Below are positions 45,975-54,705 of a stretch of DNA of 64,000 nucleotides, in pieces. Location: contig JAISTT010000018.1 of the NCBI GenBank assembly GCA_031272445.1, positions 1-64,000 on the forward strand, read 5' to 3'. The notes beneath the pieces are model-generated. The model worked only from the letters and a program-made list of their open reading frames with translations, was not told the DNA's origin and ran no database searches. A program made the translations under genes and the position numbers. Origin of the DNA: Candidatus Endomicrobiellum mastotermitis (GTDB taxonomy: Bacteria; Elusimicrobiota; Endomicrobiia; Endomicrobiales; Endomicrobiaceae). Positions within the stretch are counted from its first letter, which is position 1. Each line of letters opens with the position of its first letter.

Positions 45975-47268
45975 AAATAAATTGAATAAAATATTATGTA
46001 ATAATTATGAGGGTGTGAATTTTTTTTTTTTTTTGGGAAAGGGCCTTTTACCCATAAAATATTAAGAAAGTTTTGTTATATATATATTACTCTCTTTTTT
46101 TTCTAATTTAAGCCCTTTATACGTTCATTTATAGTTTTTTATAATTAAATGTTTTATTTATCTTATAATAATGTGAATAAATATATATGATAACAAAAAA
46201 ATTGAAGAGTTTTTAGTGCCTTCTTTATTTATTCTATTGCAGTTGACTTTAGCAGAATCAGAAATAAGTTAAAACACATAAATTCATTGAGTATACTTGG
46301 TTTTTTATTGTGGCTGTAGTAGATGTTAAAAAATAAAGCGACATTTTTAATTTGCTTAAATTTTTTTAGAAGTACTTGTAATGTAAAATAACAAATCCAT
46401 AGAAAATCATTCATCTAATGACTTTTTGACGTGGATTAGTAGCTGTGTTAAAGACTTGTAAAGTGTTTTTTATAATAAAGGACTGCGAGTTGAGCGTGTA
46501 GAGATCCTTATCCGTTCATATTTCATTTTCTGTGGCTTTTGGCAAGAAGAGATATTCTAGGTCCAGAAAAGAGTTTCTTTTGTAATTTTATAATGGAATT
46601 TTGTTTTTTTTGTTGGTTGGATGATTTCTATGACATAAAAGGACTGTTGTGAAATAGCAGTAAATGAATTTATTTGCAGAATTGCATAAAGATATACTCT
46701 TGAGTTTTCCACAGTAGTTACTAGAAGATAATGATTTGAAAAACAAAAAATGTTTTATTTTTCTAGCTTCTCTTTATATTTGTTGTTGCAATTATGAATC
46801 TGTACTGCTGTGGAAGTGGAAATTTATGATTATGATGATATAGAAAGGAGAATGTGTTTGCAATTTTTATCAGACAAAGAAATATCAAAATAAAATTTCC
46901 GAGTCTTTATTAATGGACAGATTAATGTTGCCTGCTTTAAAAATTTTTAGACTTTGAAGGATAATTGGGAGAATTTGACTATTGTGTAAGAGAGAGAGTT
47001 ATAAAAGCAAGAGTGATTCAGAACGTTAGATTTTGAATACAAATCATGCGAATTCTAAAATGATCAAAAGAAGTAAAATGTTGTGAGTATCTTAGATAAA
47101 AAAAGCTTCTAATATGCTTAAAGAGTAAATATTGAAAAGTTAAATTTTTCAACAAGAGCTTACGATAAAATTTTGAAGATTTGAAGAAAATCGCTGGTTT
47201 TAGAAAAGGTAAGTGAAGTTTTTATAAATTAAGTGTGAAAATTAAGAGATAATTTTAGAGGAGAAACT
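45975..47268. other. Gene-poor region between metF and hppA
   Basis: About 1.3 kb. It opens with a run of 15 T (46020-46034), itself unusual, followed by gggaaagggcctttta. Near 46540-46640 plus-strand scraps (e.g. FGKKRYSRSRKEFLL, FYNGILFFLLVG) suggest a worn protein gene that I cannot name. The 61-codon minus frame at 46229-46414 looks like chance. The bases just before hppA carry tttagaggag as its ribosome site. Confidence 0.5.
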
Positions 47269-49683
47269 ATGTTGAGGTTAAGTAGGATTTTTTCGTTAAA
47301 AAAAATGTTGGTACTTTTTATATTTATGGTTTTAGGTGTTAATCAATCTTTTGCAAGCGAAGCAAACCTGATTATTCCTGATTTAAATTTAGTCAGTTTT
47401 TTTGGTAACACTGTTAATGCTAAGACGCTCTTGACATATGGTCTTTTTATCTGTACTTTTGGAGTTTTGTTCGGACTTTATCATTTTTTTAACATTAAAA
47501 ATCTTCCTGTTCATAAGTCAATGGAATCAATATCGGAACTTATATATGAAACATGTAAAACGTATCTTATAAGTCAAGGAAAATTCATAATTATACTTGA
47601 AATTTTGCTAGCAAATATAATGATAGTATATTTCGGGTTGTTACAGCATTTTTTAATAACCAAGGTTGCTATGATAGTATTTTGCAGTATTATAGGTATT
47701 CTAGGAAGTTATACTGTGGCATGGTTTGGCATGAGAATTAATACTTTTGCAAACTCAAGGACTGCTTTTGCAAGTTTAAAAGGTAAACCATTTCCTCTTT
47801 ACTCAATACCGCTTTGTGCAGGTATGAGCATAGGCATGCTTTTGATAAGTATCGAATTGTTTATAATGATTATAATTCTTCTTTTTATTCCTTCTGATCT
47901 TGCTGGTGCGTGTTTTATAGGCTTTGCAATTGGTGAATCCTTGGGTGCTTCGGTTCTTAGAATTGCAGGTGGAATATTTACGAAAATTGCTGATATTGGT
48001 TCAGACTTGATGAAAATAGTTTTTAGAATCAAAGAAGATGATGCGAGAAATCCAGGTGTTATTGCAGATTGTACAGGTGACAATGCTGGAGATTCCGTAG
48101 GTCCTACTGCTGACGGTTTTGAAACTTATGGCGTCACGGGAGTAGCACTAATAACATTTATAGTTTTAGCTATAAATGATCCAGTTTTGCAAGTTAAACT
48201 TTTAGTGTGGATTTTTGCAATGCGATTAGCAATGCTTGTGGCTAGTGCTTTCTCCTATTGGGTTAGTTCATTTATAATGAAAGTAAAGTATGCTGCTTTT
48301 GAAAAAATGAATTTCGAGACTCCATTAACATCTCTTGTATGGATTACTTCAATAATATCAATTATATTAACTTTTACAGTTTCTAATGTTATGATAGGTG
48401 ATTTATGTAACGGAACTTTATGGTGGAAACTTTCGTTTGTTATAAGCTGTGGAACAATAGCAGGTGCAATTATCCCGGAAGTAGTAAAAATTTTTACTTC
48501 TGTAAGAAGTGTTTTTGTACAGAATGTTGTTTCTTCTTCAAAGAATGGTGGAGCGTCGCTTAATATTCTCGCAGGGTTTACAGCTGGGAATTTTAGTGCG
48601 TATTTAATGGGTATGGTAATAATAATTCTTATGGGAATTGCTTACATAATTAGTTTAAGTGGTATAGGCTTAATTATGATAGCTCCAGCCGTGTTTGCTT
48701 TTGGCCTTGTAGCGTTTGGATTTTTAAGTATGGGACCTGTTACAATTGCAGTTGACTCTTATGGTCCTGTAACTGATAATGCCCAGTCAGTGTATGAACT
48801 TTCACTTATTGAAAGTCTCCCTGGTATTTGTAAAGAAATAGAAGAAAATTTTGGGTTTTACCCTAACTTCAGTAAATCAAAAATATTACTTGAAGAAAAT
48901 GATGGTGCTGGAAATACGTTTAAAGCTACGGCAAAACCTGTTCTTATAGGAACTGCTGTTGTGGGTGCAACGACTATGATATTCTCAACAATATTTGTAC
49001 TTACTGATGGGCTTAAGTTTGGTCTTACAAATTTATCATTATTACATGCTCCTTTTTTGTTAGGTCTAATTGCAGGTGGAGCTGTAATTTATTGGTTTAC
49101 AGGATCTTCTAATCATGCTGTGACAAGTGGTGCATATAGTGCTGTGGAATTTATTAAGAATAATATAAAGCTTGATGGCAGTTTAGATAAGGCCTCAATA
49201 GAAGATTCTAGAAAAGTTGTTGAAATATGTACAATATATGCTCAGAAAGGTATGATAAATTTGTTTTTAGTTGCTTTCTTTACAACGCTTTCTTTTGCGT
49301 TTATAGAACCTTACTTTTTTATAGGTTATCTTACCTCAATAGCTCTATTTGGTCTTTTTCAAGCAATTTTTATGGCAAATGCCGGTGGTGCTTGGGACAA
49401 TGCGAAAAAATATGTTGAAGTTGACTTGCGCGAAAAGGGAACCGAGCTTCACAGGGCGGTTGTTGTGGGAGATACAGTGGGAGACCCTTTTAAAGACACT
49501 TCTTCAGTTTCAATGAATCCTATAATTAAATTTACAACACTTTTTGGACTTCTTGCTTTAGAACTTGCATTAGCACTTGATTTGAAAGGTATATTGAATG
49601 CCATTCTTGCGTTGATATTTTTTATTGCTGCGGTTCTAGTTGTAATAAAATCATTTGCAGGTATGCGAAAAAATAAAGGTTAA
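47269..49683 (+). CDS. hppA: Membrane-bound ion-translocating pyrophosphatase
   Basis: 804 residues, about 16 membrane helices; hydrolyses PPi to pump H+ or Na+. The catalytic loop reads IKEDDARNPGVIADCTGDNA then GDSVGPTADGFETYG, a divergent version of the common E-D-D-P-R-N-P-A-x-I-A-D-N-V-G-D-N-V-G-D. The stretch GAGNTFKATAK has Lys where K+-dependent enzymes have Ala, which argues for the K+-independent class. The C-terminal NAGGAWDNAKKYVE and GDTVGDPFKDTSSVSMNP motifs are intact. The N-terminus looks like a signal-peptide-type first helix (residues 12-30). It would save ATP by using PPi from biosynthesis. Confidence 0.95.
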   Translation: MLRLSRIFSLKKMLVLFIFMVLGVNQSFASEANLIIPDLNLVSFFGNTVNAKTLLTYGLFICTFGVLFGLYHFFNIKNLPVHKSMESISELIYETCKTYLISQGKFIIILEILLANIMIVYFGLLQHFLITKVAMIVFCSIIGILGSYTVAWFGMRINTFANSRTAFASLKGKPFPLYSIPLCAGMSIGMLLISIELFIMIIILLFIPSDLAGACFIGFAIGESLGASVLRIAGGIFTKIADIGSDLMKIVFRIKEDDARNPGVIADCTGDNAGDSVGPTADGFETYGVTGVALITFIVLAINDPVLQVKLLVWIFAMRLAMLVASAFSYWVSSFIMKVKYAAFEKMNFETPLTSLVWITSIISIILTFTVSNVMIGDLCNGTLWWKLSFVISCGTIAGAIIPEVVKIFTSVRSVFVQNVVSSSKNGGASLNILAGFTAGNFSAYLMGMVIIILMGIAYIISLSGIGLIMIAPAVFAFGLVAFGFLSMGPVTIAVDSYGPVTDNAQSVYELSLIESLPGICKEIEENFGFYPNFSKSKILLEENDGAGNTFKATAKPVLIGTAVVGATTMIFSTIFVLTDGLKFGLTNLSLLHAPFLLGLIAGGAVIYWFTGSSNHAVTSGAYSAVEFIKNNIKLDGSLDKASIEDSRKVVEICTIYAQKGMINLFLVAFFTTLSFAFIEPYFFIGYLTSIALFGLFQAIFMANAGGAWDNAKKYVEVDLREKGTELHRAVVVGDTVGDPFKDTSSVSMNPIIKFTTLFGLLALELALALDLKGILNAILALIFFIAAVLVVIKSFAGMRKNKG

Positions 49684-49867
49684 AAGAGTTAAAGAAGAAC
49701 TTGTAGAAAATAAATAGATTATATTCCAGTTGTAAGTTTAGTATTGCTAAAGTATTTTTGCGTAACAATTGAATATGCATAAGTAATTTGCCGCATCTTG
49801 CTTATTATTGTAAATTTAAAATGTGATAGAGTGCTTGAATATTTAGAGTATCTTTTATATACAAAAA

Positions 49868-50557
49868 ATGAGATTTTTAAAAAATATTTTTGCATTTTTA
49901 TTAATACCTGCAATTGGAGCTGCAGGTTATGTGCTTAGTAAGTATCTGTTATGTTTAGTAGGCTTTGCCAAAAGTCAATATGCCCCTTTTTGGTTAGGTG
50001 TTGTGTGTTATATAATATTTCAGGCTGCTTTTTACAGGCCCATGAGAATTTATGTGTTTGGACATGAACTTTCTCATGCAATAGTAGGGATTTTGAGTGG
50101 AGCTAAAGTCAAGAAATTTAAAGTTGACAAAGAGTTTGGGAGTGTAGTTTTAACTGAAGATAATGTTTGTATAGCTCTTGCGCCTTATTTTTTTCCTATA
50201 TATACTTTTGCAATAATAATAATTTACATTTTTTTAGATTGGTTCGTAGGTATAAAAAGCTTTTATGGGTATTTTCTTTTTCTTATTGGTTTTTCGATAG
50301 CTTTTCATATCGTCCTTACAGTATATGTGCTTGTAACACAGCAACCGGATTTAAAAATTTACGGCGTTTTTTTTTCTTTTATTGTAATTTTTGCAGTAAA
50401 TGTTGTTATGTTTACTGTAATCGCGGCTCTGGTTTTTCCTAAAGAGGTGAATTTTAAAGAAATATCTTTTCAAATCTTTGTTAATATAAGAAATGTTTAT
50501 AAATCCATGTATAACGGAGCATTAGAAGTATGGCTGGTATTCCAAAAGACGAAATAA
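49868..50557 (+). CDS. Membrane protein with HExxH motif (M50-like)
   Basis: 229 residues, about six membrane helices. YVFGHELSHAIVGILSGAKV (residues about 63-83) contains HELSH, the zinc-binding HExxH set in a membrane helix context like site-2 proteases. After VVLTEDNVCIALAPYFFPIY an Asp-containing third ligand site is not clear; family N/LDG is replaced by ALAPYFFPIY. It may be a peptidase or a relative that lost activity. It overlaps the next gene by 28 bases, so the two are translated together. Confidence 0.65.
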   Translation: MRFLKNIFAFLLIPAIGAAGYVLSKYLLCLVGFAKSQYAPFWLGVVCYIIFQAAFYRPMRIYVFGHELSHAIVGILSGAKVKKFKVDKEFGSVVLTEDNVCIALAPYFFPIYTFAIIIIYIFLDWFVGIKSFYGYFLFLIGFSIAFHIVLTVYVLVTQQPDLKIYGVFFSFIVIFAVNVVMFTVIAALVFPKEVNFKEISFQIFVNIRNVYKSMYNGALEVWLVFQKTK

Positions 50558-51117
50558 AAAGAAAAATATTTCACTTGTTATCTCTTATATATATAATTGG
50601 TTATTGGTATATCTCAAAAGTTGTGATTATTTGTGGACTTTTGAGTGCAATTGTTATGGTTGTTTTTTTTGAGTATTTTAGATTTAAAAATCTTAAATTT
50701 AATAATTTTTTCAAAGATAACTTTAAAGGTTTTTACAGACCTGAAGAAGCTGATGGAATTAGTGGTTTGATTGGTACATTGTCTGGAGCATTATTTACTG
50801 TTTTAATGTTTAATAACAAATATATGGTCTTTGCAAGTTTTCTCTACTTTGCTTTTGGTGATTCTTCTGCAGCTTTAATAGGTAAAGTTTTTGGAAAAAA
50901 TAAGATTTTTGCTGGGAAAAGTTTGGAAGGTAGTTTGATGTGTTTGATAGTTTGTTTTGTAGTAGGAGTTTTTATCTTTAACTGGAAGTTTGCATTAATA
51001 GGAGCTATTGTAGCAACTATAGTTGAAATGATACCCTGGAAAATAAATGACAATTTTTGGATGCAGATAATTAATGCTGGATTTTTGTCATTTTTGTCAA
51101 AAATAATGATATATTGA
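50530..51117 (+). CDS. CTP-dependent lipid kinase-like membrane protein (DGK1/dolichol kinase/phytol kinase type)
   Basis: 195 residues, about six membrane helices. DEIKRKIFHLLSLIYIIGYW opens the family; FGDSSAALIGKVFGKNKIFA and GKSLEGSLMCLIVCFVVG are the CTP-transferase-like signature shared by SEC59/DGK1 and CDP-diglyceride synthases, and VEMIPWKINDNFWM closes it. The likely role is phosphorylation of a prenol or diacylglycerol in the membrane; the substrate is unknown. It starts inside the HExxH gene, implying a joint function in envelope lipid handling (inference). Confidence 0.8.
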   Translation: MAGIPKDEIKRKIFHLLSLIYIIGYWYISKVVIICGLLSAIVMVVFFEYFRFKNLKFNNFFKDNFKGFYRPEEADGISGLIGTLSGALFTVLMFNNKYMVFASFLYFAFGDSSAALIGKVFGKNKIFAGKSLEGSLMCLIVCFVVGVFIFNWKFALIGAIVATIVEMIPWKINDNFWMQIINAGFLSFLSKIMIY

Positions 51118-51143
51118 CATACTTTTGTATTCTATAATATAAT
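51114..51143 (+). promoter_or_regulatory. Sigma-70-type promoter of the deacetylase gene
   Basis: TTGACA (51114-51119), 18-base spacer, TATAAT (51138-51143), 21 bases before the ATG. The -35 box overlaps the stop codon of the preceding gene. Confidence 0.65.
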
Positions 51144-51164
51144 TAAAAAAGTTATAAGAGATAG

Positions 51165-51845
51165 ATGAAAAGAATAGTTGTGTTTATATTTCTTTTTTTT
51201 ACTAATTTATGTGTATGTTTTGCTCAAACAAAAATATTTTATTCTGATGGACCTAAAAATGTTAAAAAAATTGCTTTGACTTTTGACGATGGGCCTAGCA
51301 AGGCGACAAAAAAAATTTTAGCTATATTAAAAAAAAAGGGTATTAGAGCCACGTTTTTTCTAGTTGGTATAAGAGTTGAAGCTAATCCAGATATAGTGAA
51401 AGCAATTGTTTCCGCTGGTCACGAAGTTGCAAACCATACTTATCAGCACATAAATTTTTATTCTTATAATGTGGAAAATAAAACAGATAAAGTAGAAAGA
51501 GAGCTTTTACAAGGCAAGAATGCAATAAGAAAAATTACTAATGTTGAAACTTTTTTAGTTCGTTTTCCATACGGCTACTCAAAATCGGATGCTGTAGAAG
51601 TGGCAAGAAGATATGGCTGTCATGTGATAAATTGGAGTTTTGGATGCGACTGGAAAAAAATAACTGTTGAAGAGATGCACAATAAGTATAGAAAAGCCGT
51701 AAGAAATGGGGCTATATTTTTAATGCACGATTTAAATGAAAGCAGTAAAGTTTTATTGTTTTTAAGTGATTTTATAGATGAACTTAAAAAATCAGGTTAC
51801 GAAATAGTTACTGTAAGTGAACTTTTAAAATTAAGTCACCTTTAA
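51165..51845 (+). CDS. Exported polysaccharide deacetylase (NodB domain)
   Basis: 226 residues with a signal peptide (IVVFIFLFFTNLCVCFA). The NodB domain shows KKIALTFDDGPSKATKKILA (catalytic Asp-Asp), RATFFLVG, AGHEVANHTYQH (metal His pair), VRFPYGYSKSDA and FLMHDLNE. It probably removes N-acetyl groups from peptidoglycan sugars or another surface glycan in the periplasm. It has its own promoter. A hairpin without a T run (gtaaaaacat/atgttttac) lies just after the stop. Confidence 0.9.
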   Translation: MKRIVVFIFLFFTNLCVCFAQTKIFYSDGPKNVKKIALTFDDGPSKATKKILAILKKKGIRATFFLVGIRVEANPDIVKAIVSAGHEVANHTYQHINFYSYNVENKTDKVERELLQGKNAIRKITNVETFLVRFPYGYSKSDAVEVARRYGCHVINWSFGCDWKKITVEEMHNKYRKAVRNGAIFLMHDLNESSKVLLFLSDFIDELKKSGYEIVTVSELLKLSHL

Positions 51846-53164
51846 TAGTAAAAACATGATAGTATAAGCTATGTTTTACAGATGCAATATGAACTTCTCT
51901 TTAGTAAATCTTTGAATTTTAATGTTTATTTTAGATATTAAATTGTATTGGAATAAATTGGTAAAGATGATGGTAATGTTAAGTTTTGATACAAAGAAGG
52001 ATCAAGTGTATCACAATACTAATAAAATGCCAAGCAAGATAGCTGTGATGGGAAGCTTGTAAAGAAGCTGGAATAATGGTACAGGATGGAAGTTTAGTGG
52101 ATAAATAATTTAAGAGTAGGTGTGTTAATAAAAGTAAGTGTAAAATTAGTATAATATAGAGCTTATAAGTGAAGTTATTCTGTAGTAATCAGAAGAGTTA
52201 CATATGAGCTTCTAACCATAGAGGGTTGAGTCAATAGTCTTTTTCGATAAGGAGGATAAGTAAAACTTTAAATTAATGTGTAGGTTGATAAAGAAGATAA
52301 TATGAATTTGAAAAAAGAGTATTTAGGACTGTATATTTTAAAGAAGAATAGTAATTACAGTTAAAAATGGAGGATAACCAGGTTAATAAATGAAACAGAT
52401 TATAGAGATGATAACAAGCGCTTGCATTTTTACATTTGCTTTTCAAGTATTTATTCATCATAAGATGGATTTTTTAAACTTAGGACTAGTAGTATGTTTA
52501 GTAATAATGTTAATTATGATGAAAAATAAATAAAATTAGATAGCACAAGAAAAAGACTTAAAGAAGTAAAAGAGGTAGAAATTATAAAATGTGGTGCAAT
52601 TAAAGTAGCATATAAAAAAGAGTTTTATAATCTCATAATGAAAATAATGTTGAGGTCTTAATAAAAAATGGGGTTATAATAGTATAAGTTCTTTTACAAT
52701 GTATAAGAACAAATTTTCAAGAAAAAGTGAAAAAAGAGATATTGACTTAATTGCTCTAAGGTTATAAGAAGGTGTTTTGTTTTTAAATTACAATTTTTTG
52801 AAGTAAAAAGATATGCTCTTAACGGTTAACGGTAAAAGTATATTGAAAATTTGGCTTGAATATTTGAAAATGTAATTAATAAAATTGCTAGACACAAAAG
52901 AAGAGCGATATAAGATAGTTACGTATTTGTATGTGATGGACGAGTAATGTTTATTAAGTTTTTTTTGTGTTTAAGTAAAGAGTTTGTGATAGGAGTGTTA
53001 TTTTGTACAATTATGATTTTCTCTAGATTTAAATTATATCAGAACATAGTCTTTGACTCTTTTTAATTTTCTTTACTGCTAATTAGTTAATAAGTTAATA
53101 TTAAATTTCTTGTTCCTGATAAAAAAACTTAGTTGATGTGTTTTTTGTGATCTAAAGCTAAAAC
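51846..53164. other. Gene-poor region between deacetylase and ZIP transporter
   Basis: About 1.3 kb, AT-rich with no long frame. A 47-codon plus frame (52390-52533) is listed separately. Other parts (e.g. around 51960-52110 and 52550-52900) give short Lys-rich scraps in all frames that suggest a worn gene, but none is recognisable. Confidence 0.5.
52390..52533 (+). CDS. Possible 47-residue membrane peptide
   Basis: ATG to TAA gives MKQIIEMITSACIFTFAFQV, then IHHKMDFLNLGLVVCLVIML and a Lys tail: two short hydrophobic helices. GGAGG lies about 15 bases before the ATG, too far for a good ribosome site. It is too short for the ORF track, and I recognise no family. It could equally be the remains of a larger membrane gene. 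Confidence 0.25.
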   Translation: MKQIIEMITSACIFTFAFQVFIHHKMDFLNLGLVVCLVIMLIMMKNK

Positions 53165-53167
53165 TCA

Positions 53168-53200
53168 AAAAGAAGTAGCTTTCATAGCAGATTACTTCTT
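53168..53200 (-). terminator. Minus-strand hairpin terminator after the ZIP gene
   Basis: aagaagta-gct-ttcat-agc-agat-tacttctt makes an 8-base stem plus a 3-base inner stem. Read on the minus strand it is followed by TTTTTGAGTTTT, about 130 bases past the ZIP stop. Confidence 0.5.
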
Positions 53201-53331
53201 CTTAATGATTTTTGAAGATAACTTACTTTATTTGTAAATATCAAATTGGACTAAGGTTCAAGATCTCTTATACATAGAGACGTAGAGAGTATGCTTTATT
53301 TCTTTAGATACTAGAGTTATGTTTAGTTGAT

Positions 53332-54045
53332 TTATATAATACGTTCAAGAAGAAGAATAATAAACACACCTACAAACAGCATAAAATATGTAAGTCTATT
53401 TTTGCATTTATGAGTTTCTGGGATTAAATCTGAAGCAGAGAGAAAGATAAAAGTACCTGCAGTTATGCTTAGAAATGCGCTGAGAACGTTCATAGATATG
53501 TTTTTGAATAGGAACATACCTAAAAACGTGCCCAGCGGAGTAAAACAGGCTGTAAGAAATGAAAAAGCAAAAATTTTCTTTTTGGAAGCTCCATTATGCA
53601 ATAAGATACCTGAAACTGTTATTCCATCAGGCAGCTTATGTAAAAGAATTGCAAGAGCTGTAAGAATTCCTATGCTAGTATTTGCTTCAAAGCCTACGGC
53701 AATTATAAGTCCATCGGTAATTGAGTGTAAAGAAAATCCTATAATTGATGTTAGGCCTATATGTTTAGAGCATTTATCATCATGACAAGGATGAAACAAG
53801 ATTACAAACTGTAAAAAGAACATAGTCAGAAAACCCGAAAGAACATATATCATTATTTTAGTAGAATTGACGTTGATACTTAAGCTTTCAGGTATTAGGT
53901 GAGTAAATGCTAAAGTAAGCATTACGCCAGCTGAAAAGTTTATTATAAGGAAAGAGTTTTTTTCAGACCATTTATGAAAAGTCAATACTAAAATAGCTCC
54001 TATCATTGCTGCACTTGCCGCTATGAGTGAATAAATAATTTCCAT
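53332..54045 (-). CDS. ZIP-family divalent metal transporter
   Basis: 237 residues, eight membrane helices. Helix IV has SLHSITDGLIIAVGFEA and helix V has ALAILLHKLPDGITVSGILL, the H-x-x-x-D/H-x-x-P-x-G metal site of ZIPs. HPCHDDKCSKH is a histidine/cysteine-rich loop before helix IV. It probably imports Zn2+ or a similar ion. It is followed by a membrane protein gene ending 12 bases upstream, so they form one unit. Confidence 0.88.
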   Translation of the reverse strand: MEIIYSLIAASAAMIGAILVLTFHKWSEKNSFLIINFSAGVMLTLAFTHLIPESLSINVNSTKIMIYVLSGFLTMFFLQFVILFHPCHDDKCSKHIGLTSIIGFSLHSITDGLIIAVGFEANTSIGILTALAILLHKLPDGITVSGILLHNGASKKKIFAFSFLTACFTPLGTFLGMFLFKNISMNVLSAFLSITAGTFIFLSASDLIPETHKCKNRLTYFMLFVGVFIILLLERII

Positions 54046-54057
54046 TTTTTTCCTTTC

Positions 54058-54657
54058 TCAAAGTTTCTTAATGATGTTATGTTCCAATTTTTTTGGAAAT
54101 AAGAGAGAAGAATATCTCTTTTTATTTTTTAACATTTTGATAGATTTTTTTATCAATAGTATTGTTTGTATCATAATTAATACAGTAAAAAATATGCTTA
54201 GATAATAATCTAAATAAATTATCCTTTCGAAAATTTGCTGCGAAAATCCTAATATTATCAAAAGCGATAATAAAGCTATAAAAATGAATTGTCTCTCGAT
54301 GAAAGAGCAAAAAATAAATCCTATGGATACTATAGTTGTTATTATTTCTGCGATATTTGTAATATTTATAATTGTTGGTGATTGAATATTCATAGAGATT
54401 GAGACTTTACTTATTATAATTAAAGTTAGAATAAAAAGAGTCAGTGAATTCAAAATAATTGAAACAATCTGTGCTCTTTGTAAGCTTTTGTCAGCTTCAG
54501 TTGAGCATGTAAATTTTAAGAATGAATAGAAAACGTTTATAATAATTAAGCCCGCATAAGAAAGTAAGGCAAAACTTTTAGAATAGAAAGCTCCTATTGT
54601 CTGTAAGAATATTAACATCAGGCTGACAATTAAGATAGTGAACGTTTTTGATTTCAT
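54058..54657 (-). CDS. Multi-pass membrane protein, function unknown
   Basis: 199 residues with about six hydrophobic helices (e.g. TFTILIVSLMLIFLQTIGAF, AQIVSIILNSLTLFILTLII, FIFIALLSLLIILGFS) and a basic tail KNKKRYSSLLFPKK. I recognise no family. It lies 12 bases upstream of the ZIP gene and 48 bases downstream of pyk on the same strand, so the three are likely co-transcribed. Confidence 0.6.
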   Translation of the reverse strand: MKSKTFTILIVSLMLIFLQTIGAFYSKSFALLSYAGLIIINVFYSFLKFTCSTEADKSLQRAQIVSIILNSLTLFILTLIIISKVSISMNIQSPTIINITNIAEIITTIVSIGFIFCSFIERQFIFIALLSLLIILGFSQQIFERIIYLDYYLSIFFTVLIMIQTILLIKKSIKMLKNKKRYSSLLFPKKLEHNIIKKL

Positions 54658-54705
54658 ATTAAGAACAACACATACATATTTCAGCTTTATTTGAGTACAA
54701 TATAA

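Noticed and set aside
46229-46414. 61-residue minus-strand ORF
   Set aside because: No ribosome site or motif; composition of random AT-rich sequence.
51848-51880. Terminator after the deacetylase
   Set aside because: A stem gtaaaaacat/atgttttac exists but lacks a following T run, so it was not called.
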